Below, in pieces: positions 15,890 through 24,948 of a stretch of 64,000 bases of DNA. Position 1 is the first letter of the stretch, and every line of letters starts with the position of its first letter. Both the position numbers and the translations under genes were made by a program. The notes beneath the pieces were generated by a model. It was not told where the DNA came from and made no database searches. It worked only from the letters and a program-made list of their open reading frames with translations. The stretch comes from Alphaproteobacteria bacterium (GTDB lineage Bacteria; Pseudomonadota; Alphaproteobacteria; UBA6615), in contig JAJFIX010000037.1 in the NCBI GenBank assembly GCA_021774575.1, positions 172,923 through 236,922 of the forward strand, given 5' to 3'.

Positions 15890-18862
15890 ATGGCACGAAT
15901 AAGTGTACGCGCCCGCGCTGTTGACATGCTTGGCAGGCAACAAATCGCAGGTGTTCCAACGGCAATTCATGAACTGTTTAAAAATTCCCATGACGCCTAT
16001 GCAAAAAACGTTGAAGTAGATTACTTCCGTGTCGATCAGACCTTTGTTCTTCGAGATGACGGTTACGGTATGACGAGAGAGGATTTCGAAAGCAGATGGC
16101 TCACTCTCGGAACCGAAGGCAAAGTCGACGCTAATATTGAAAGCACACCAGACTACTTGGACGAAGACACGCCGCGCCGCGTGATCCTGGGTGAAAAGGG
16201 TATCGGGCGCTTGGCCATCGCAGCAATCGGTCGCCAGGTTCTTATCCTTTCCCGCGCTAAGCGCAAGGATGCGCTTCAAGATCTAGTCGTTAGTTTTGTC
16301 CACTGGGGGCTATTCGAGTTACCGGGAATCGATTTGAATAAAATTATCATACCTGTGACGGTAGTTCCGGGCGGGTCTCTTCCTAGCGAATCCATCGTCC
16401 GAAAATTGACCCGTCAAATTGCCGATAACGTACGTGAATTGGCAGACGACATTGCCAGCGAAGATGCAGCTGCTATCCTCAACGAACTTGATTCGTTTAG
16501 CATCGACCCAAAACAGGTGGATTCCTCTTTTAAGCGACTATCGCTGCGAGGCAATGGCAGAGGTACACACTTCTATATCATGCCTACCGATCCAATTATC
16601 GAAGGCGATATTGATGATATTGGGTCTGACGAAATTGCCGGGCCGCTACAAAAAATGCTGCTCGGTTTTTCCAACACGATGATTCCGGATAGGCCACCGT
16701 CCGTAATTAGGGCGTCTTTCCGGGACCATAAAAAGGACGGTCGTGTTGTTGAGCTCATAGGCGGTCAGGAATTTTTCACTCACGAAGAGTTTCAATCTGC
16801 GGATCATCATTTTGATGGCGAAGTAGACGAGTTTGGCCAATTCCGAGGGACGGTGAGTATTTATGGACTCGAGCCGGAGCCATGTACATTTGAGTGGCCT
16901 GCCGGTCAGGGAAAGAAAACTGCGTGTGGATCGTTCAAGTTCAAGTTTGCCTATGTACATGGGAAACGGACCGATTCACTGCTTTCTCCGGAGGATCACG
17001 GGCGCATTGAAGCGAAGTTGAATAAAATTGGAGGCCTGTACATTTACCGTGATGGAATTCGCATTCTTCCGTATGGAAACTCTGACTACGATTTCCTCAG
17101 TATCGAGCGGCGGCGGTCAAAGAGCGCGCACGATTGGTTTTTTTCGTACAGGAGAATATTTGGTGCGATCGAATTAACATATGCGCATAACGGAAATCTA
17201 AAGGAAAAGGCTGGTCGCGAAGGTTTCATAGCCAACACTGCCTACCGTCAACTTCGCTCCATCATGGAGCATATATTTATGCAACTAGCAAAAACGTTTT
17301 TCCGTAAAGAAGCGAACCGCGGAGGTGATTTCAACCGGTTAAAGGCAGAAATGGAACACCATGCAATACTACTTAGGAACAGGGAAAAGCGCGTAAAATA
17401 TAGGAAGGCGGAATTTGAGACGTCACTTGGCATGTTTTTTGAGAATGTCGAGAATGGTAAACCGAGCGGAGAAGCTACGAAAATAGAAGCAATGGTGAAA
17501 CAACGCTTGCTCTCCATAGAAAAATTATCGAAATCAGAAGATGTGGTGGGAGAGCTGATGAAACTTGAATCCACCGCTAACGACAAAGTAGTAAAACTGC
17601 GTAGCGAGTTTACGATCAAAAAGGCTCGTGGGTTTTCGATGTCCAAAAAGATTCGTGCTAGCTGGTATGCGTATCAGGATGAGCTTGTGAAACTCGAGAA
17701 CGACATTTTCTCTCCGCTATCCATCGGGGTTGATACGGCAATTACGAAAGTTGCCGGAAAAGAGACTATTAATCTTGATCGACGAAAGCGGGCACGAAAA
17801 GCAATTGACGATACGCAGTATTCTAGCTTGAAGATGACAAAGGCCGCGGGCATGGGGGCACTGAGCGAGGCCAAGAAGCTGGTTGAAGCTGTACGGGGCG
17901 AGGCGAAGGTGCGAATTGTCGATGTAACTGAAGTGATCGAAAAGGCTCTTGCTGAATTTGCCACTGTTGATACAACAAATATGACCGACAAACAGATCCG
18001 AAAGAAGCAGAATGACCTTCAGCTAGAAATTGTGACGGTAGCTGAGCAGGAAACCAACCGTATTGAGGCTGTAATTAGCCAAATCCATTCAATGATTGAA
18101 GCGATGAATGCGGGTGATTCGCTGTCGGATGAAACCTCTGCTTTGGAGGCAGAATATATTGGTCTAAGGGAGCAATTGGATCTATTTGCGGAGTTGGCTC
18201 AAGTTGGAACTGCGTTGGGAATTGTCCAGCATGAATTTGGTTCGACAATTCGCTCGGTGAGGGAAAACATTGAACGATTGGCCGAGTGGGCGAGTCTCGA
18301 CGAAGAATTGGCCGAGGTTTATTCAGGCATAAGAGCAAGTTTCGAACACCTTGACGGCTATTTAGGGTTTTTTGCACCTTTGAACAAACGACTTCAGCGC
18401 CACCGCATTCCTATAATTGGCGAAGAAATACGCCGGTATCTCCAGCATGTTTTCGGTGATCGGTTGGAACGTCACCATATTCACATGGTCGGCACGCATG
18501 AATTTGACCGGAAAATAATTGAAGGGTATCCCTCCACATACTACCCGGCATTTGTGAACTTGATAGATAATGCAATTTATTGGATACTTTCCCGTCAACA
18601 AAGTGACCGTCTTATTACACTCAATTCTGATGACGAAGGATTTACCATTACAAACAATGGCCCCGGTATTCCATTAGAAATAAAAGATTGGATATTTGAG
18701 TTTGCGAATACCGAAAAAGATGGAGGCAGAGGAATGGGGCTTTACATTTCGAAAGAGACCTTAAGAAGGGACGGTGCGGATATCATTTTGGAAAACCCTG
18801 GCAAAGATAACAACCCAACATTTAGGATCATATTGCCCCAAGAAGAACGGAATGCAATTTAG
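15890..18862 (+). CDS. Protein with two GHKL ATPase modules (MORC/Hsp90-like and kinase-like)
   Basis: This 990-residue protein has an N-terminal GHKL ATPase of the Hsp90/MutL/MORC style. Its N-box is IHELFKNSHDAYAKN (26-40), its G1 motif RDDGYGM (about 55-61) and its G2 motif LGEKGIGRLAIAAIG (about 103-117). A long charged, coiled-coil-rich middle follows. The C-terminus is histidine-kinase-like: VQHEFGSTIRSV with His near 781 could be a DHp helix. It is followed by an HATPase with NLIDNAIYW (890), NNGPGIP and GGRGMGLYI. Two nucleotide-binding modules in one chain are unusual. The frame is open back into the methyltransferase gene; ATG 15890 is chosen for its GGGGTGGAA site and its family-like start MARISVRARAVDML. 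It lies between the methyltransferase and the receiver-like gene. Confidence 0.85.
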   Translation: MARISVRARAVDMLGRQQIAGVPTAIHELFKNSHDAYAKNVEVDYFRVDQTFVLRDDGYGMTREDFESRWLTLGTEGKVDANIESTPDYLDEDTPRRVILGEKGIGRLAIAAIGRQVLILSRAKRKDALQDLVVSFVHWGLFELPGIDLNKIIIPVTVVPGGSLPSESIVRKLTRQIADNVRELADDIASEDAAAILNELDSFSIDPKQVDSSFKRLSLRGNGRGTHFYIMPTDPIIEGDIDDIGSDEIAGPLQKMLLGFSNTMIPDRPPSVIRASFRDHKKDGRVVELIGGQEFFTHEEFQSADHHFDGEVDEFGQFRGTVSIYGLEPEPCTFEWPAGQGKKTACGSFKFKFAYVHGKRTDSLLSPEDHGRIEAKLNKIGGLYIYRDGIRILPYGNSDYDFLSIERRRSKSAHDWFFSYRRIFGAIELTYAHNGNLKEKAGREGFIANTAYRQLRSIMEHIFMQLAKTFFRKEANRGGDFNRLKAEMEHHAILLRNREKRVKYRKAEFETSLGMFFENVENGKPSGEATKIEAMVKQRLLSIEKLSKSEDVVGELMKLESTANDKVVKLRSEFTIKKARGFSMSKKIRASWYAYQDELVKLENDIFSPLSIGVDTAITKVAGKETINLDRRKRARKAIDDTQYSSLKMTKAAGMGALSEAKKLVEAVRGEAKVRIVDVTEVIEKALAEFATVDTTNMTDKQIRKKQNDLQLEIVTVAEQETNRIEAVISQIHSMIEAMNAGDSLSDETSALEAEYIGLREQLDLFAELAQVGTALGIVQHEFGSTIRSVRENIERLAEWASLDEELAEVYSGIRASFEHLDGYLGFFAPLNKRLQRHRIPIIGEEIRRYLQHVFGDRLERHHIHMVGTHEFDRKIIEGYPSTYYPAFVNLIDNAIYWILSRQQSDRLITLNSDDEGFTITNNGPGIPLEIKDWIFEFANTEKDGGRGMGLYISKETLRRDGADIILENPGKDNNPTFRIILPQEERNAI

Positions 18863-18890
18863 TAATAATAAGTGAGAGATAGGGGGGGGC

Positions 18891-20846
18891 GTGCCAAATT
18901 TCGCTGCATTATTTGAACAGCACTGCGAAGACGCTGCGAGGCGCTTTTTGCAATCCGTAGTAGTCATAGATGACCAAGCGGAACTTTATGAGAACGAACG
19001 AGGGCATGGCGTTGGTAGCGGCGCCAATTTGACTGAGTCGAGGGCGCGTGCCCTTCGGCGCAGGCCCGTAACCGGTTTGAGCAAGGAGCAAACAAGCCAA
19101 GAAATTAGGCCTAGAAGCGTTCGATCGAACAACGCTTCAGGTAAGAGCGATAGGGCGGAAAACGAAGTAAGAAAATCTCACTTGCTGCGGGCATGGGTGT
19201 TGACCAAGAGCCTCGCGGATAAAGAAATTCTATGCGCCGTCTATCGTCCCGACGACCATCAATTTGACGGCGCTGAAGTCGTGGGCGGCGGAGAAAAATC
19301 TGTCGTTCTTCGGTCGATTGGGATGGCAAAGCTGGCTGACATTGTTGTGCTAGATTGGGAGCTTTTCGACCCCACAACCGGTAATAGGGGCTCAGTGATA
19401 GCCCGTGACATAGTTAAAGGTATTCTGGAAAAAGATGAGGAAATCAGGGGCCGCCAACGATTGATCGTGATATATACAGCGACGCCCGATCTAAAAGCCG
19501 TCTACGAAGACATTGTTAGTGACATTGGGTCGGGTTCATTTGTGGGAGGAGCGTTGACGAAAAATTCAAAAAAACTACTTCTTTACAATAGAACTACAAG
19601 AATAGCGTTTCTGAACAAAGACGCTGAAAATATAGAATCTAATCTCCATACTACAGTATCAGAATCTAGTTTAGCGGATCGCCTGATTAAAGAGTTTGTC
19701 GAACTCAATCGAGGGCTCCTATCCACTATCGTGCTGCACTCGATTGCTTCGGTACGTGAAGCGACCCATCAGCTAGTATCCACCTTCGGTGCGCATTTGG
19801 ATCCAGCTCTGGTTGGTCATCGGTCCCTCCTCCCAGATCCGCAAGACTCAGAAGAGTTTGTGGTGGATCTAATTTCCGGGGAACTTAGATCAACCCTATC
19901 CCTGAATAAAATTGGCGAAAAATATGCAGGCGTGGACGCTCATAAGGAATGGATAGCGGGAAAACTAGGTGACAAGGAGGTCTTTAAGTTAGGAAAATAT
20001 GTTTCAGTAACGAAAGCTGAAGCGCTTGAACTAGTGACCAAAGGTAGCTCTGCCTTTGACAGCGTTCAGAAGGCGGCTGCCCTCCGGTGGACTGATGCGG
20101 TTGCCGCCGAAGGAAAGAAATTTGAGCATAAATATTTTCCAGGAAATATATCGAAAAAAAGAATGAGAGAATTTATCGAGAATGCTGATCCAAAGGAAGT
20201 GCGTCGGCAAATTTCGAAACCAGAACTGGCGCTGTTCGGATTTAAACAAGTGGCAGGGCTGTTTGCCGAAAACCAGGGTGAGGGAGCGGAAATAGATCGC
20301 GAATTTTCTCGGTTGACCGCACTGAAAAGGGAATGCCACGGAGCACGTAGTTTACCAGAAGGCTGGCTGCCGAAATTGACATTGGGATCCATAATACGTG
20401 AAATGAAAACTGATGCTTCATTTTGTGACGATTTTTTGCTTTGCATACAACCACGTTGTGACAGTGTCCGGATCATGGGTGAAACTCCGTTTCCATTTCT
20501 TACAATGACGAAGAAACGCCCTCTTGCAGCTACGAAACAGCTTTTGGTTGTAAATGCTAGAACGAATTCAGCGTCAAGCCCAGCGAATATTGAGCTGTGG
20601 ATTAATCCGATCCCTAGCCGTCAAGAAATGTTAACTTTTTGCCCTGACCGATCATTCGGGGATCACATTGAGGCGATAATAGATCAATCTACCCGAGTAT
20701 TTAAGACCACCGATGGGCGTCAATATGAGTGGATTGCAGATATGAAAGATTTCCTTGCGCAGAAAATTTGTGATCAATTGTCTGGGCGCCAAAGTAGCAT
20801 AGGGTTAGATGAGTATGAATGGTTGAGGCGGAAAACAAGCACATAG
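18891..20846 (+). CDS. Receiver-like domain protein, partner of the GHKL ATPase
   Basis: A 651-residue protein whose first 200 residues look like a response-receiver fold with a large insertion. The acidic pair is in SVVVIDDQA (27-28), the candidate phosphoacceptor Asp155 in DIVVLDWELFDP, and the switch threonine in LIVIYTATPD (195-197). About 125 residues separate the acidic pair from the acceptor, against roughly 40 in CheY-type receivers. The C-terminal 450 residues are not recognised and show no clear DNA-binding or nuclease motif. It starts with GTG after a G-rich site, 28 bases after the GHKL gene, so the two are almost certainly co-expressed. Phosphotransfer from the kinase-like C-terminus of the neighbour is a reasonable inference, not shown. 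Confidence 0.7.
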   Translation: MPNFAALFEQHCEDAARRFLQSVVVIDDQAELYENERGHGVGSGANLTESRARALRRRPVTGLSKEQTSQEIRPRSVRSNNASGKSDRAENEVRKSHLLRAWVLTKSLADKEILCAVYRPDDHQFDGAEVVGGGEKSVVLRSIGMAKLADIVVLDWELFDPTTGNRGSVIARDIVKGILEKDEEIRGRQRLIVIYTATPDLKAVYEDIVSDIGSGSFVGGALTKNSKKLLLYNRTTRIAFLNKDAENIESNLHTTVSESSLADRLIKEFVELNRGLLSTIVLHSIASVREATHQLVSTFGAHLDPALVGHRSLLPDPQDSEEFVVDLISGELRSTLSLNKIGEKYAGVDAHKEWIAGKLGDKEVFKLGKYVSVTKAEALELVTKGSSAFDSVQKAAALRWTDAVAAEGKKFEHKYFPGNISKKRMREFIENADPKEVRRQISKPELALFGFKQVAGLFAENQGEGAEIDREFSRLTALKRECHGARSLPEGWLPKLTLGSIIREMKTDASFCDDFLLCIQPRCDSVRIMGETPFPFLTMTKKRPLAATKQLLVVNARTNSASSPANIELWINPIPSRQEMLTFCPDRSFGDHIEAIIDQSTRVFKTTDGRQYEWIADMKDFLAQKICDQLSGRQSSIGLDEYEWLRRKTST

Positions 20847-20995
20847 CATTTACTGATCCATTGATGGGAGTTCGTATTCTTATGGTGCGCCAATAACATA
20901 AAAGAGTTCAAAATTGGAAAGAGGCACCATACGTAATATATTGGTGCAATTTTTCCGGTACTTAATGGCGGACGCGGTCTTAACTGTAGTGTAGT

Positions 20996-22192
20996 TTACT
21001 TCATGGAGACGATCGCCATTTGTGGCCGACCATCGAGTGCCGCCGAGATCCTGTTTTCCACCTGATCGCTCAATGCTTTCAGTGGGTCGGTGTCGCGATT
21101 CACATAACGACCGGTCATTGCGAGCGTCTTGTGGCCCAACTTGTCGCGAACTAAATAGGCGTTGGCACCGGTCTGGCCGGCAAATGTGCCGACTGTATGA
21201 CGTAAATCATGTAACCTTGCGTCCCCGAGGTTTGCGATCCCTCTTAACCGTCGCCACGTGGCTTCGATCGCACTACCGGTAATAGGCCCTTTTAGGTAAC
21301 GCCCGGGTACAACTGAGGGTACCCCGTCAAATCTTGGTATATTTGCGAGCAATGCGAGGGTGATCGCGCCAACAACATGAAGGCGGGCGCCGGTTTTGCT
21401 GTCGGGTAGGGATAGGGCGCTGTGCTCGAAGTCAACGTCTTCCCAGTTGAGGTTGGCGATCTCGCCTAGCCGGCAGCCGGTGAGTGCAAGAAGACGCACT
21501 GCGTGTAGGGCAGGGCGATACATAGTGCCTTCCGATTCAGCTTGATCAAGTGCCTTACCGAGCCGTGCTAATTCCGCGTCGGTCACGAAACGCTCGCGTT
21601 TGTTTTCGGGAAACTTCTTGATCTGGCGGCAAGGATTTGATGCGTCGGCCCGAATTCCCCACATCTCCGCCAAGTTAAACATTTTCGACATTACCGCCAG
21701 CGCTTGATTTGCCGATCGCGGCGTGGCCGCCATAGAGCGGTGCAACTTCATGACGTCCTGGCGTGTCACGCTGTGAGCCTTCAGAGCGCCGAGGGTGGGA
21801 ATAATCTTCCGACGTAAAAGGCGCCGAAATTCACGAATGGTGTTCGCCTTATTATGTAATTCGACATGTTCGGTTAGATATCTGTCCGCCAGCTCAGCGA
21901 CCGTCGGCGCCGCATATTCGGTTTTGCGTATGCCAGCCGGGTCGGCGCCGCGATGCACGCTAGCAAGTAGTTGGACGGCCTCTTTGCGGGCCTGGTCCGG
22001 TGTGAAAATGCCATGTCGGCCAATTGTTAGCCGTCTCGATCGGCCTTGCAGGTTTCTGTATTGGACGACGTAGGACCGAACGCCCGAGGGTTTCAGTCGC
22101 AAACCAAATCCTGGGACCTGGTCGTCCCAGATTACGCGATCCTTCACGCTAGGCTTTAATCCATCGACTACGCGTTTGGTCAATTTAGGCAT
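20996..22192 (-). CDS. Tyrosine-type site-specific integrase (P4-like)
   Basis: A 398-residue integrase that recombines the island with the tRNA-Met 3' end. The N-terminus has the arm-binding domain typical of P4-type integrases ([13 protein letters not shown], then [12 protein letters not shown]). A core-binding domain follows, then the catalytic domain: arginine in [12 protein letters not shown], HxxR in [12 protein letters not shown], histidine in [12 protein letters not shown] and the nucleophile tyrosine in the same motif. The frame extends to a TTG at 22216; the ATG at 22192 (MPKLTKR) is the family-like start. It lies about 380 bases inside the right attachment site and is transcribed inward. 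All catalytic residues are intact, so it may still be active. Confidence 0.95.
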   Translation of the reverse strand: MPKLTKRVVDGLKPSVKDRVIWDDQVPGFGLRLKPSGVRSYVVQYRNLQGRSRRLTIGRHGIFTPDQARKEAVQLLASVHRGADPAGIRKTEYAAPTVAELADRYLTEHVELHNKANTIREFRRLLRRKIIPTLGALKAHSVTRQDVMKLHRSMAATPRSANQALAVMSKMFNLAEMWGIRADASNPCRQIKKFPENKRERFVTDAELARLGKALDQAESEGTMYRPALHAVRLLALTGCRLGEIANLNWEDVDFEHSALSLPDSKTGARLHVVGAITLALLANIPRFDGVPSVVPGRYLKGPITGSAIEATWRRLRGIANLGDARLHDLRHTVGTFAGQTGANAYLVRDKLGHKTLAMTGRYVNRDTDPLKALSDQVENRISAALDGRPQMAIVSMK

Positions 22193-22438
22193 GGTGAGGC
22201 ATTCGGTATTCGGCAAATTGGCGTCAATGCCTGGTCAGGGCAGCTCAGGAATAAGGGTGTTCGGCTCTTCCTAATTGTTACGAACGATTTCTGTTTGCAC
22301 GATGAAAGTCGGCTCGGACGACCAGGACGGTAAATTTGCTTCACTATCTTCTCTATCCCCTCACAGGGCGATTGACGGCACCATTCAATGGCGTGCCCAT
22401 TTGCCTTTTCGGTTTTCTGCCTCTGGAGCTCAAAACTC

Positions 22439-22556
22439 GGGTAAGCATGGGGTAAGCAGGAGGCAGCGTATCCGATGGTAAACATACGGAGAAGGGGCGA
22501 TGATAAGCAACTATAAAATAAGGAAAATAGTATCCAATGGTAATGCCGGGTAAGCA
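22439..22556 (+). repeat. Three GGGTAAGCA repeats inside the right end
   Basis: Copies lie at 22439-22447, 22450-22458 and 22548-22556, in the gap between the integrase start and the right attachment site. They match the pair at 2693-2712 in sequence and orientation. Integrase arm sites are the simplest explanation. Confidence 0.55.
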
Positions 22557-22573
22557 GTGGAAATCCATTGAAA

Positions 22574-22622
22574 CGGAATCATAATCCGCGTGTCGGGGGT
22601 TCGAGTCCCTCCTCCGCTACCA
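22574..22622 (+). repeat. Right attachment site of the island (49-bp direct repeat)
   Basis: A perfect copy of bases 2597-2645. Upstream bases do not restore the 5' half of the tRNA, so this is a partial tRNA copy and not a functional gene. Confidence 0.92.
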
Positions 22623-22710
22623 TTTTTATGGAAAATACATTGCAAAATCAGTAGGTTATGAGGCTTCCCGATTTCGGGCGCTTTTCGCGTCCAATGAAAT
22701 CCATGGGTTA

Positions 22711-22741
22711 GCGTGGGGGTTCGAGCCGAAGGGCGCTACCA
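22711..22741 (+). repeat. Degenerate tRNA T-arm and acceptor-end fragment
   Basis: GGGGGTTCGAG followed by a divergent stretch and GCGCTACCA resembles the tRNA-Met 3' end with changes and small gaps. It may be a decayed attachment site from an earlier insertion. Chance similarity in part is possible. Confidence 0.45.
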
Positions 22742-22901
22742 ACAATAGTCGTTGACACATTGCTAATTCTATCCAGTAAGAACAGGCGATCAGAATTGAC
22801 GAGGACATCTATGTCGTTTTTTTTTAGTGCAATGTAGAACTTGTTCGCCTGATCTGACCAAGCTGGCTAGGCCCGGGTGTTGGATCGTTTTGGAGAGTCG
22901 A

Positions 22902-23117
22902 ATGAACAATTTGGAGAAAAAACTTGATGAACTCATTGCATCCATGGACAGAGGAGGGTTTGGGGATTCCGAAGCGCGTGAGCATTATCAAAGAAAAATT
23001 GACCTCCTGAAATTTAAAATCGCCAGACAGGACAAACTGAAAATTGCCATCGTGAGCGCCCTTATTGGTTCTGTTGTAGGCGCGGCTGTTACAACTCTTT
23101 CAAAGGTGCTCAGTTAG
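22902..23117 (+). CDS. Small membrane-anchored protein with a coiled-coil-like N-terminus
   Basis: A 71-residue protein starting MNNLEKKLDELIASMDRG, followed by a charged helical stretch and a C-terminal hydrophobic helix (IAIVSALIGSVVGAAVTTL). TGGAGAG lies 4 bases upstream of the ATG at 22902; the frame itself is open from 22827. It would be a single-pass inner-membrane protein. I do not recognise a family. It sits between attachment-site fragments and the toxin-antitoxin genes. Confidence 0.55.
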   Translation: MNNLEKKLDELIASMDRGGFGDSEAREHYQRKIDLLKFKIARQDKLKIAIVSALIGSVVGAAVTTLSKVLS

Positions 23118-23151
23118 GCGGCCTCACACTTAATTTTTGGTCGATAGTATG

Positions 23152-23180
23152 TTGACACACGACACATTACGTGTTACATA
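23152..23180 (+). promoter_or_regulatory. Promoter and operator candidate of the HigBA-type module
   Basis: A perfect -35 box TTGACA (23152-23157) and a weaker -10 TACATA (23175-23180) are separated by 17 bases. The inverted repeat ACACG (23157-23161) / CGTGT (23170-23174) lies between them. Antitoxin binding there would autoregulate the operon, as is usual for HigA. The toxin ATG is at 23187, giving a very short leader. Confidence 0.6.
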
Positions 23181-23186
23181 TTGCCC

Positions 23187-23465
23187 ATGATCCGGACGTT
23201 CAAGCATCGTGGCTTAAAGCGACTCTATGAACGTGACGACAGAGGTGGGGTACGCGCGGATAAACTTGCCGTGATCCAGGATATCTTACTTTTCTTGGAT
23301 GTCGCGGAGCGGCCACGGGATCTTGATCGGCCGGGATGGGGACTGCATCCGCTGCAAGGTAAATTGAAAGGTTTTTGGAGCGTCAAGGTATCCGGTAACT
23401 GGCGCATTATTTTTCGGTTCGAAGATGGCGATGCCTGCGACGTGGACCTGATCGATTATCATTAG
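23187..23465 (+). CDS. higB: HigB/RelE-family toxin
   Basis: A 92-residue mRNA interferase-like toxin of the plasmid maintenance killer family. Visible landmarks are the opening MIRTFKHRGLKRLYE, the central HPLQGKLKGFWSVKVSGNWR, and the end IIFRFEDGDACDVDLIDYH. These match the HigB pattern, where the WSV-x-VSGNWRIIF strands and terminal YH form the ribosome-dependent RNase site. I chose ATG 23187 over the in-frame TTG 23181. The antitoxin gene begins 12 bases downstream, the toxin-first order typical of higBA. Confidence 0.9.
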   Translation: MIRTFKHRGLKRLYERDDRGGVRADKLAVIQDILLFLDVAERPRDLDRPGWGLHPLQGKLKGFWSVKVSGNWRIIFRFEDGDACDVDLIDYH

Positions 23466-23477
23466 GAGTACAAGATT

Positions 23478-23783
23478 ATGGCGATGAAGAATCCACCTCA
23501 TCCGGGCCGCTCGATCAAAAGCACCTGCCTCGATCCGTTGGAGCTGTCCGTTACCGATGCGGCTAAAGCTTTGGGTGTGACCCGCCAGACGCTAACGCGT
23601 GTCATTCACGGGCATTGCGGGATTTCTCCGGAGATGTCGATCCGGCTTGAAAAGATGGGCTGGGGACCGGCCCGGACGTGGTTAGCGGCGCAAACCGCCT
23701 TCGATCTGGCGCAGGCGCAAATGAAAGCCAACAATATAGTGGTTACGCCCTATGAGGCGAAGGTAGAGGAAGCTCACGTTTAA
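23478..23783 (+). CDS. higA: HigA-family antitoxin
   Basis: A 101-residue helix-turn-helix protein that should neutralise the toxin encoded just upstream and repress the operon. The XRE-type HTH is [20 protein letters not shown] (about residues 24-43), followed by the HigA hallmark [25 protein letters not shown] lies 8 bases upstream of the ATG. The module belongs to the small accessory segment outside the main island repeat and may help stabilise it. Confidence 0.9.
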   Translation: MAMKNPPHPGRSIKSTCLDPLELSVTDAAKALGVTRQTLTRVIHGHCGISPEMSIRLEKMGWGPARTWLAAQTAFDLAQAQMKANNIVVTPYEAKVEEAHV

Positions 23784-23885
23784 TCCGGTCGCAAGTGCGA
23801 AGTGGTCAAAGAAAACACGTTAAATCAAAGAGTTGAGTTGGCTTGGCGGTCGATCTTCCGGCCGCCAAAGTCCGTGAAATGGGAG

Positions 23886-23981
23886 CAAGTCTTTACTTAT
23901 AGGATTTAATCCGACATGGGTCGAACCATGCTTTGGTCAAGTCGTCGTCGGTCGATTGTTCCAAATACTATAAGTAAAGAC
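23886..23981. repeat. Palindromic element with perfect 17-bp inverted ends
   Basis: CAAGTCTTTACTTATAG at 23886-23902 is the exact reverse complement of 23965-23981, with 62 bases between. No coding frame is inside. The shape suggests a REP-like or miniature mobile element, or a large hairpin; no target-site duplication is obvious. It occupies most of the 312-base gap between higA and the HNH-like gene. Confidence 0.65.
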
Positions 23982-24095
23982 TTGACCCCTTTCCTCCTTT
24001 CCTCTCGATACTTTTACGGCCACTGCCGAAACGGTAATTGAACGCGACCGAGCATCTAGTTTAATCTCTTTAGCTGACAGAACTCAGGGAAAATA

Positions 24096-24836
24096 ATGGC
24101 TTTTTGCAGGCTATGTAGAAAAAGCCGCAAACTTATCAACGCTCATATCATACCGCGGTCGTTTTATGTTGCCCTCGACAATAGCGAAGGGCCAATGAAA
24201 ATCGTGGCGTCGCAGCCGGGCGCCTATGCTCGGCGGTCACCGAATGGCATATACGATCCGAATATTTTATGCGCGGAATGTGACAATGCGATTGGGGGGC
24301 AGCTCGAAACCCATGCAGTGGAACAGCTGTTAAGACCCAGGGAGAGGCTGGCTGTTTCTGATAGTGGAACCCACTTGGCCCATATTTATGCGGGTGCAGA
24401 CCCCAACCGCATTTTTCGGTTTATTGCTTCTATTGCCTGGCGTGCCTCCGTATCTACGCAAGCATTTTTTCGCTCGTTCGACATCGGGTTATGGGAGGAA
24501 CAGCTGAGGCCTATTCTGCTAGATAGAGAGTTCAGTTTGTCTGCGCACCAGCCCGATTTTGACGCCAACATTGTGGAATTCGATCAGTGGTCGGTTCCGT
24601 TTCTTTTACCCTTTCGAACTCGTATTGAGGGATTAAGCTATTTGTGCATATTTGCTGCTCGATTTTGTTTTTACCTCAAATTGGATCGACGTCCGACGTC
24701 GGATCCGTTGGATGAGACGGCGCTTTCTGCGAGGACGGCTAGGGGCGATACTGTCACCCTCTTGCAATGCTGGAAGACCAGCAAAGAGCGACAAGCGATG
24801 CGTGAGATATTACTACGCAGACGAGATACGGGGTGA
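24096..24836 (+). CDS. Treble-clef zinc-finger, HNH-like protein
   Basis: A 246-residue protein whose first 75 residues carry two zinc-binding pairs, CRLC (4-7) and CAEC. They flank INAHIIPRSFY, the arrangement of an HNH-type treble clef, in which AHIIP supplies the catalytic histidine. The remaining 170 residues are mostly helical with no named motif. AGGGAA precedes the ATG. Nuclease activity is inferred from the fold pattern only. It lies between the palindromic element and a 12-base tRNA-end fragment, inside the accreted accessory segment. Confidence 0.7.
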   Translation: MAFCRLCRKSRKLINAHIIPRSFYVALDNSEGPMKIVASQPGAYARRSPNGIYDPNILCAECDNAIGGQLETHAVEQLLRPRERLAVSDSGTHLAHIYAGADPNRIFRFIASIAWRASVSTQAFFRSFDIGLWEEQLRPILLDREFSLSAHQPDFDANIVEFDQWSVPFLLPFRTRIEGLSYLCIFAARFCFYLKLDRRPTSDPLDETALSARTARGDTVTLLQCWKTSKERQAMREILLRRRDTG

Positions 24837-24936
24837 CCGGAGCCCAATAATGAAGTTCATACAGACATTGGGCTTTGTGCCATAATTGCTCTGAAAATGT
24901 CCTGCGCGACATATATGAGACTCAGTTGGCAACGCA

Positions 24937-24948
24937 CCTCCGCTACCA
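24937..24948 (+). repeat. 12-base tRNA 3'-end fragment
   Basis: CCTCCGCTACCA equals the last 12 bases of the tRNA-Met gene. TATGGAAAATA shortly downstream also follows the right attachment site at 22622. The parallel suggests an outer attachment site of an older insertion, making 22622-24948 a separate accreted segment. Confidence 0.55.

Larger units (their letters stand above)
2597..22622. mobile_element. 20-kb tRNA-Met-integrated genomic island
   Basis: The island is delimited by perfect 49-bp direct repeats. A P4-type integrase gene lies about 380 bases inside the right repeat, and GGGTAAGCA repeats lie inside both ends. The left third carries a replication or mobilisation-type operon (HTH regulator, primase-like and TOPRIM/NTPase proteins). 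The rest is accessory cargo with a defence flavour: exported WD40-NTPase protein, patatin-like lipase, C5 methyltransferase, GHKL ATPase, and receiver-like protein. No conjugation, capsid or packaging genes were recognised, so it may be a satellite-like or mobilisable element. Much of the cargo looks more A/T-rich than the flanking core genes. Confidence 0.88.

Noticed and set aside
22574..22622. A second tRNA-Met gene at the right island end
   Set aside because: Only the 3' part is present; the D-arm and 5' acceptor strand are missing, so it is an attachment site.
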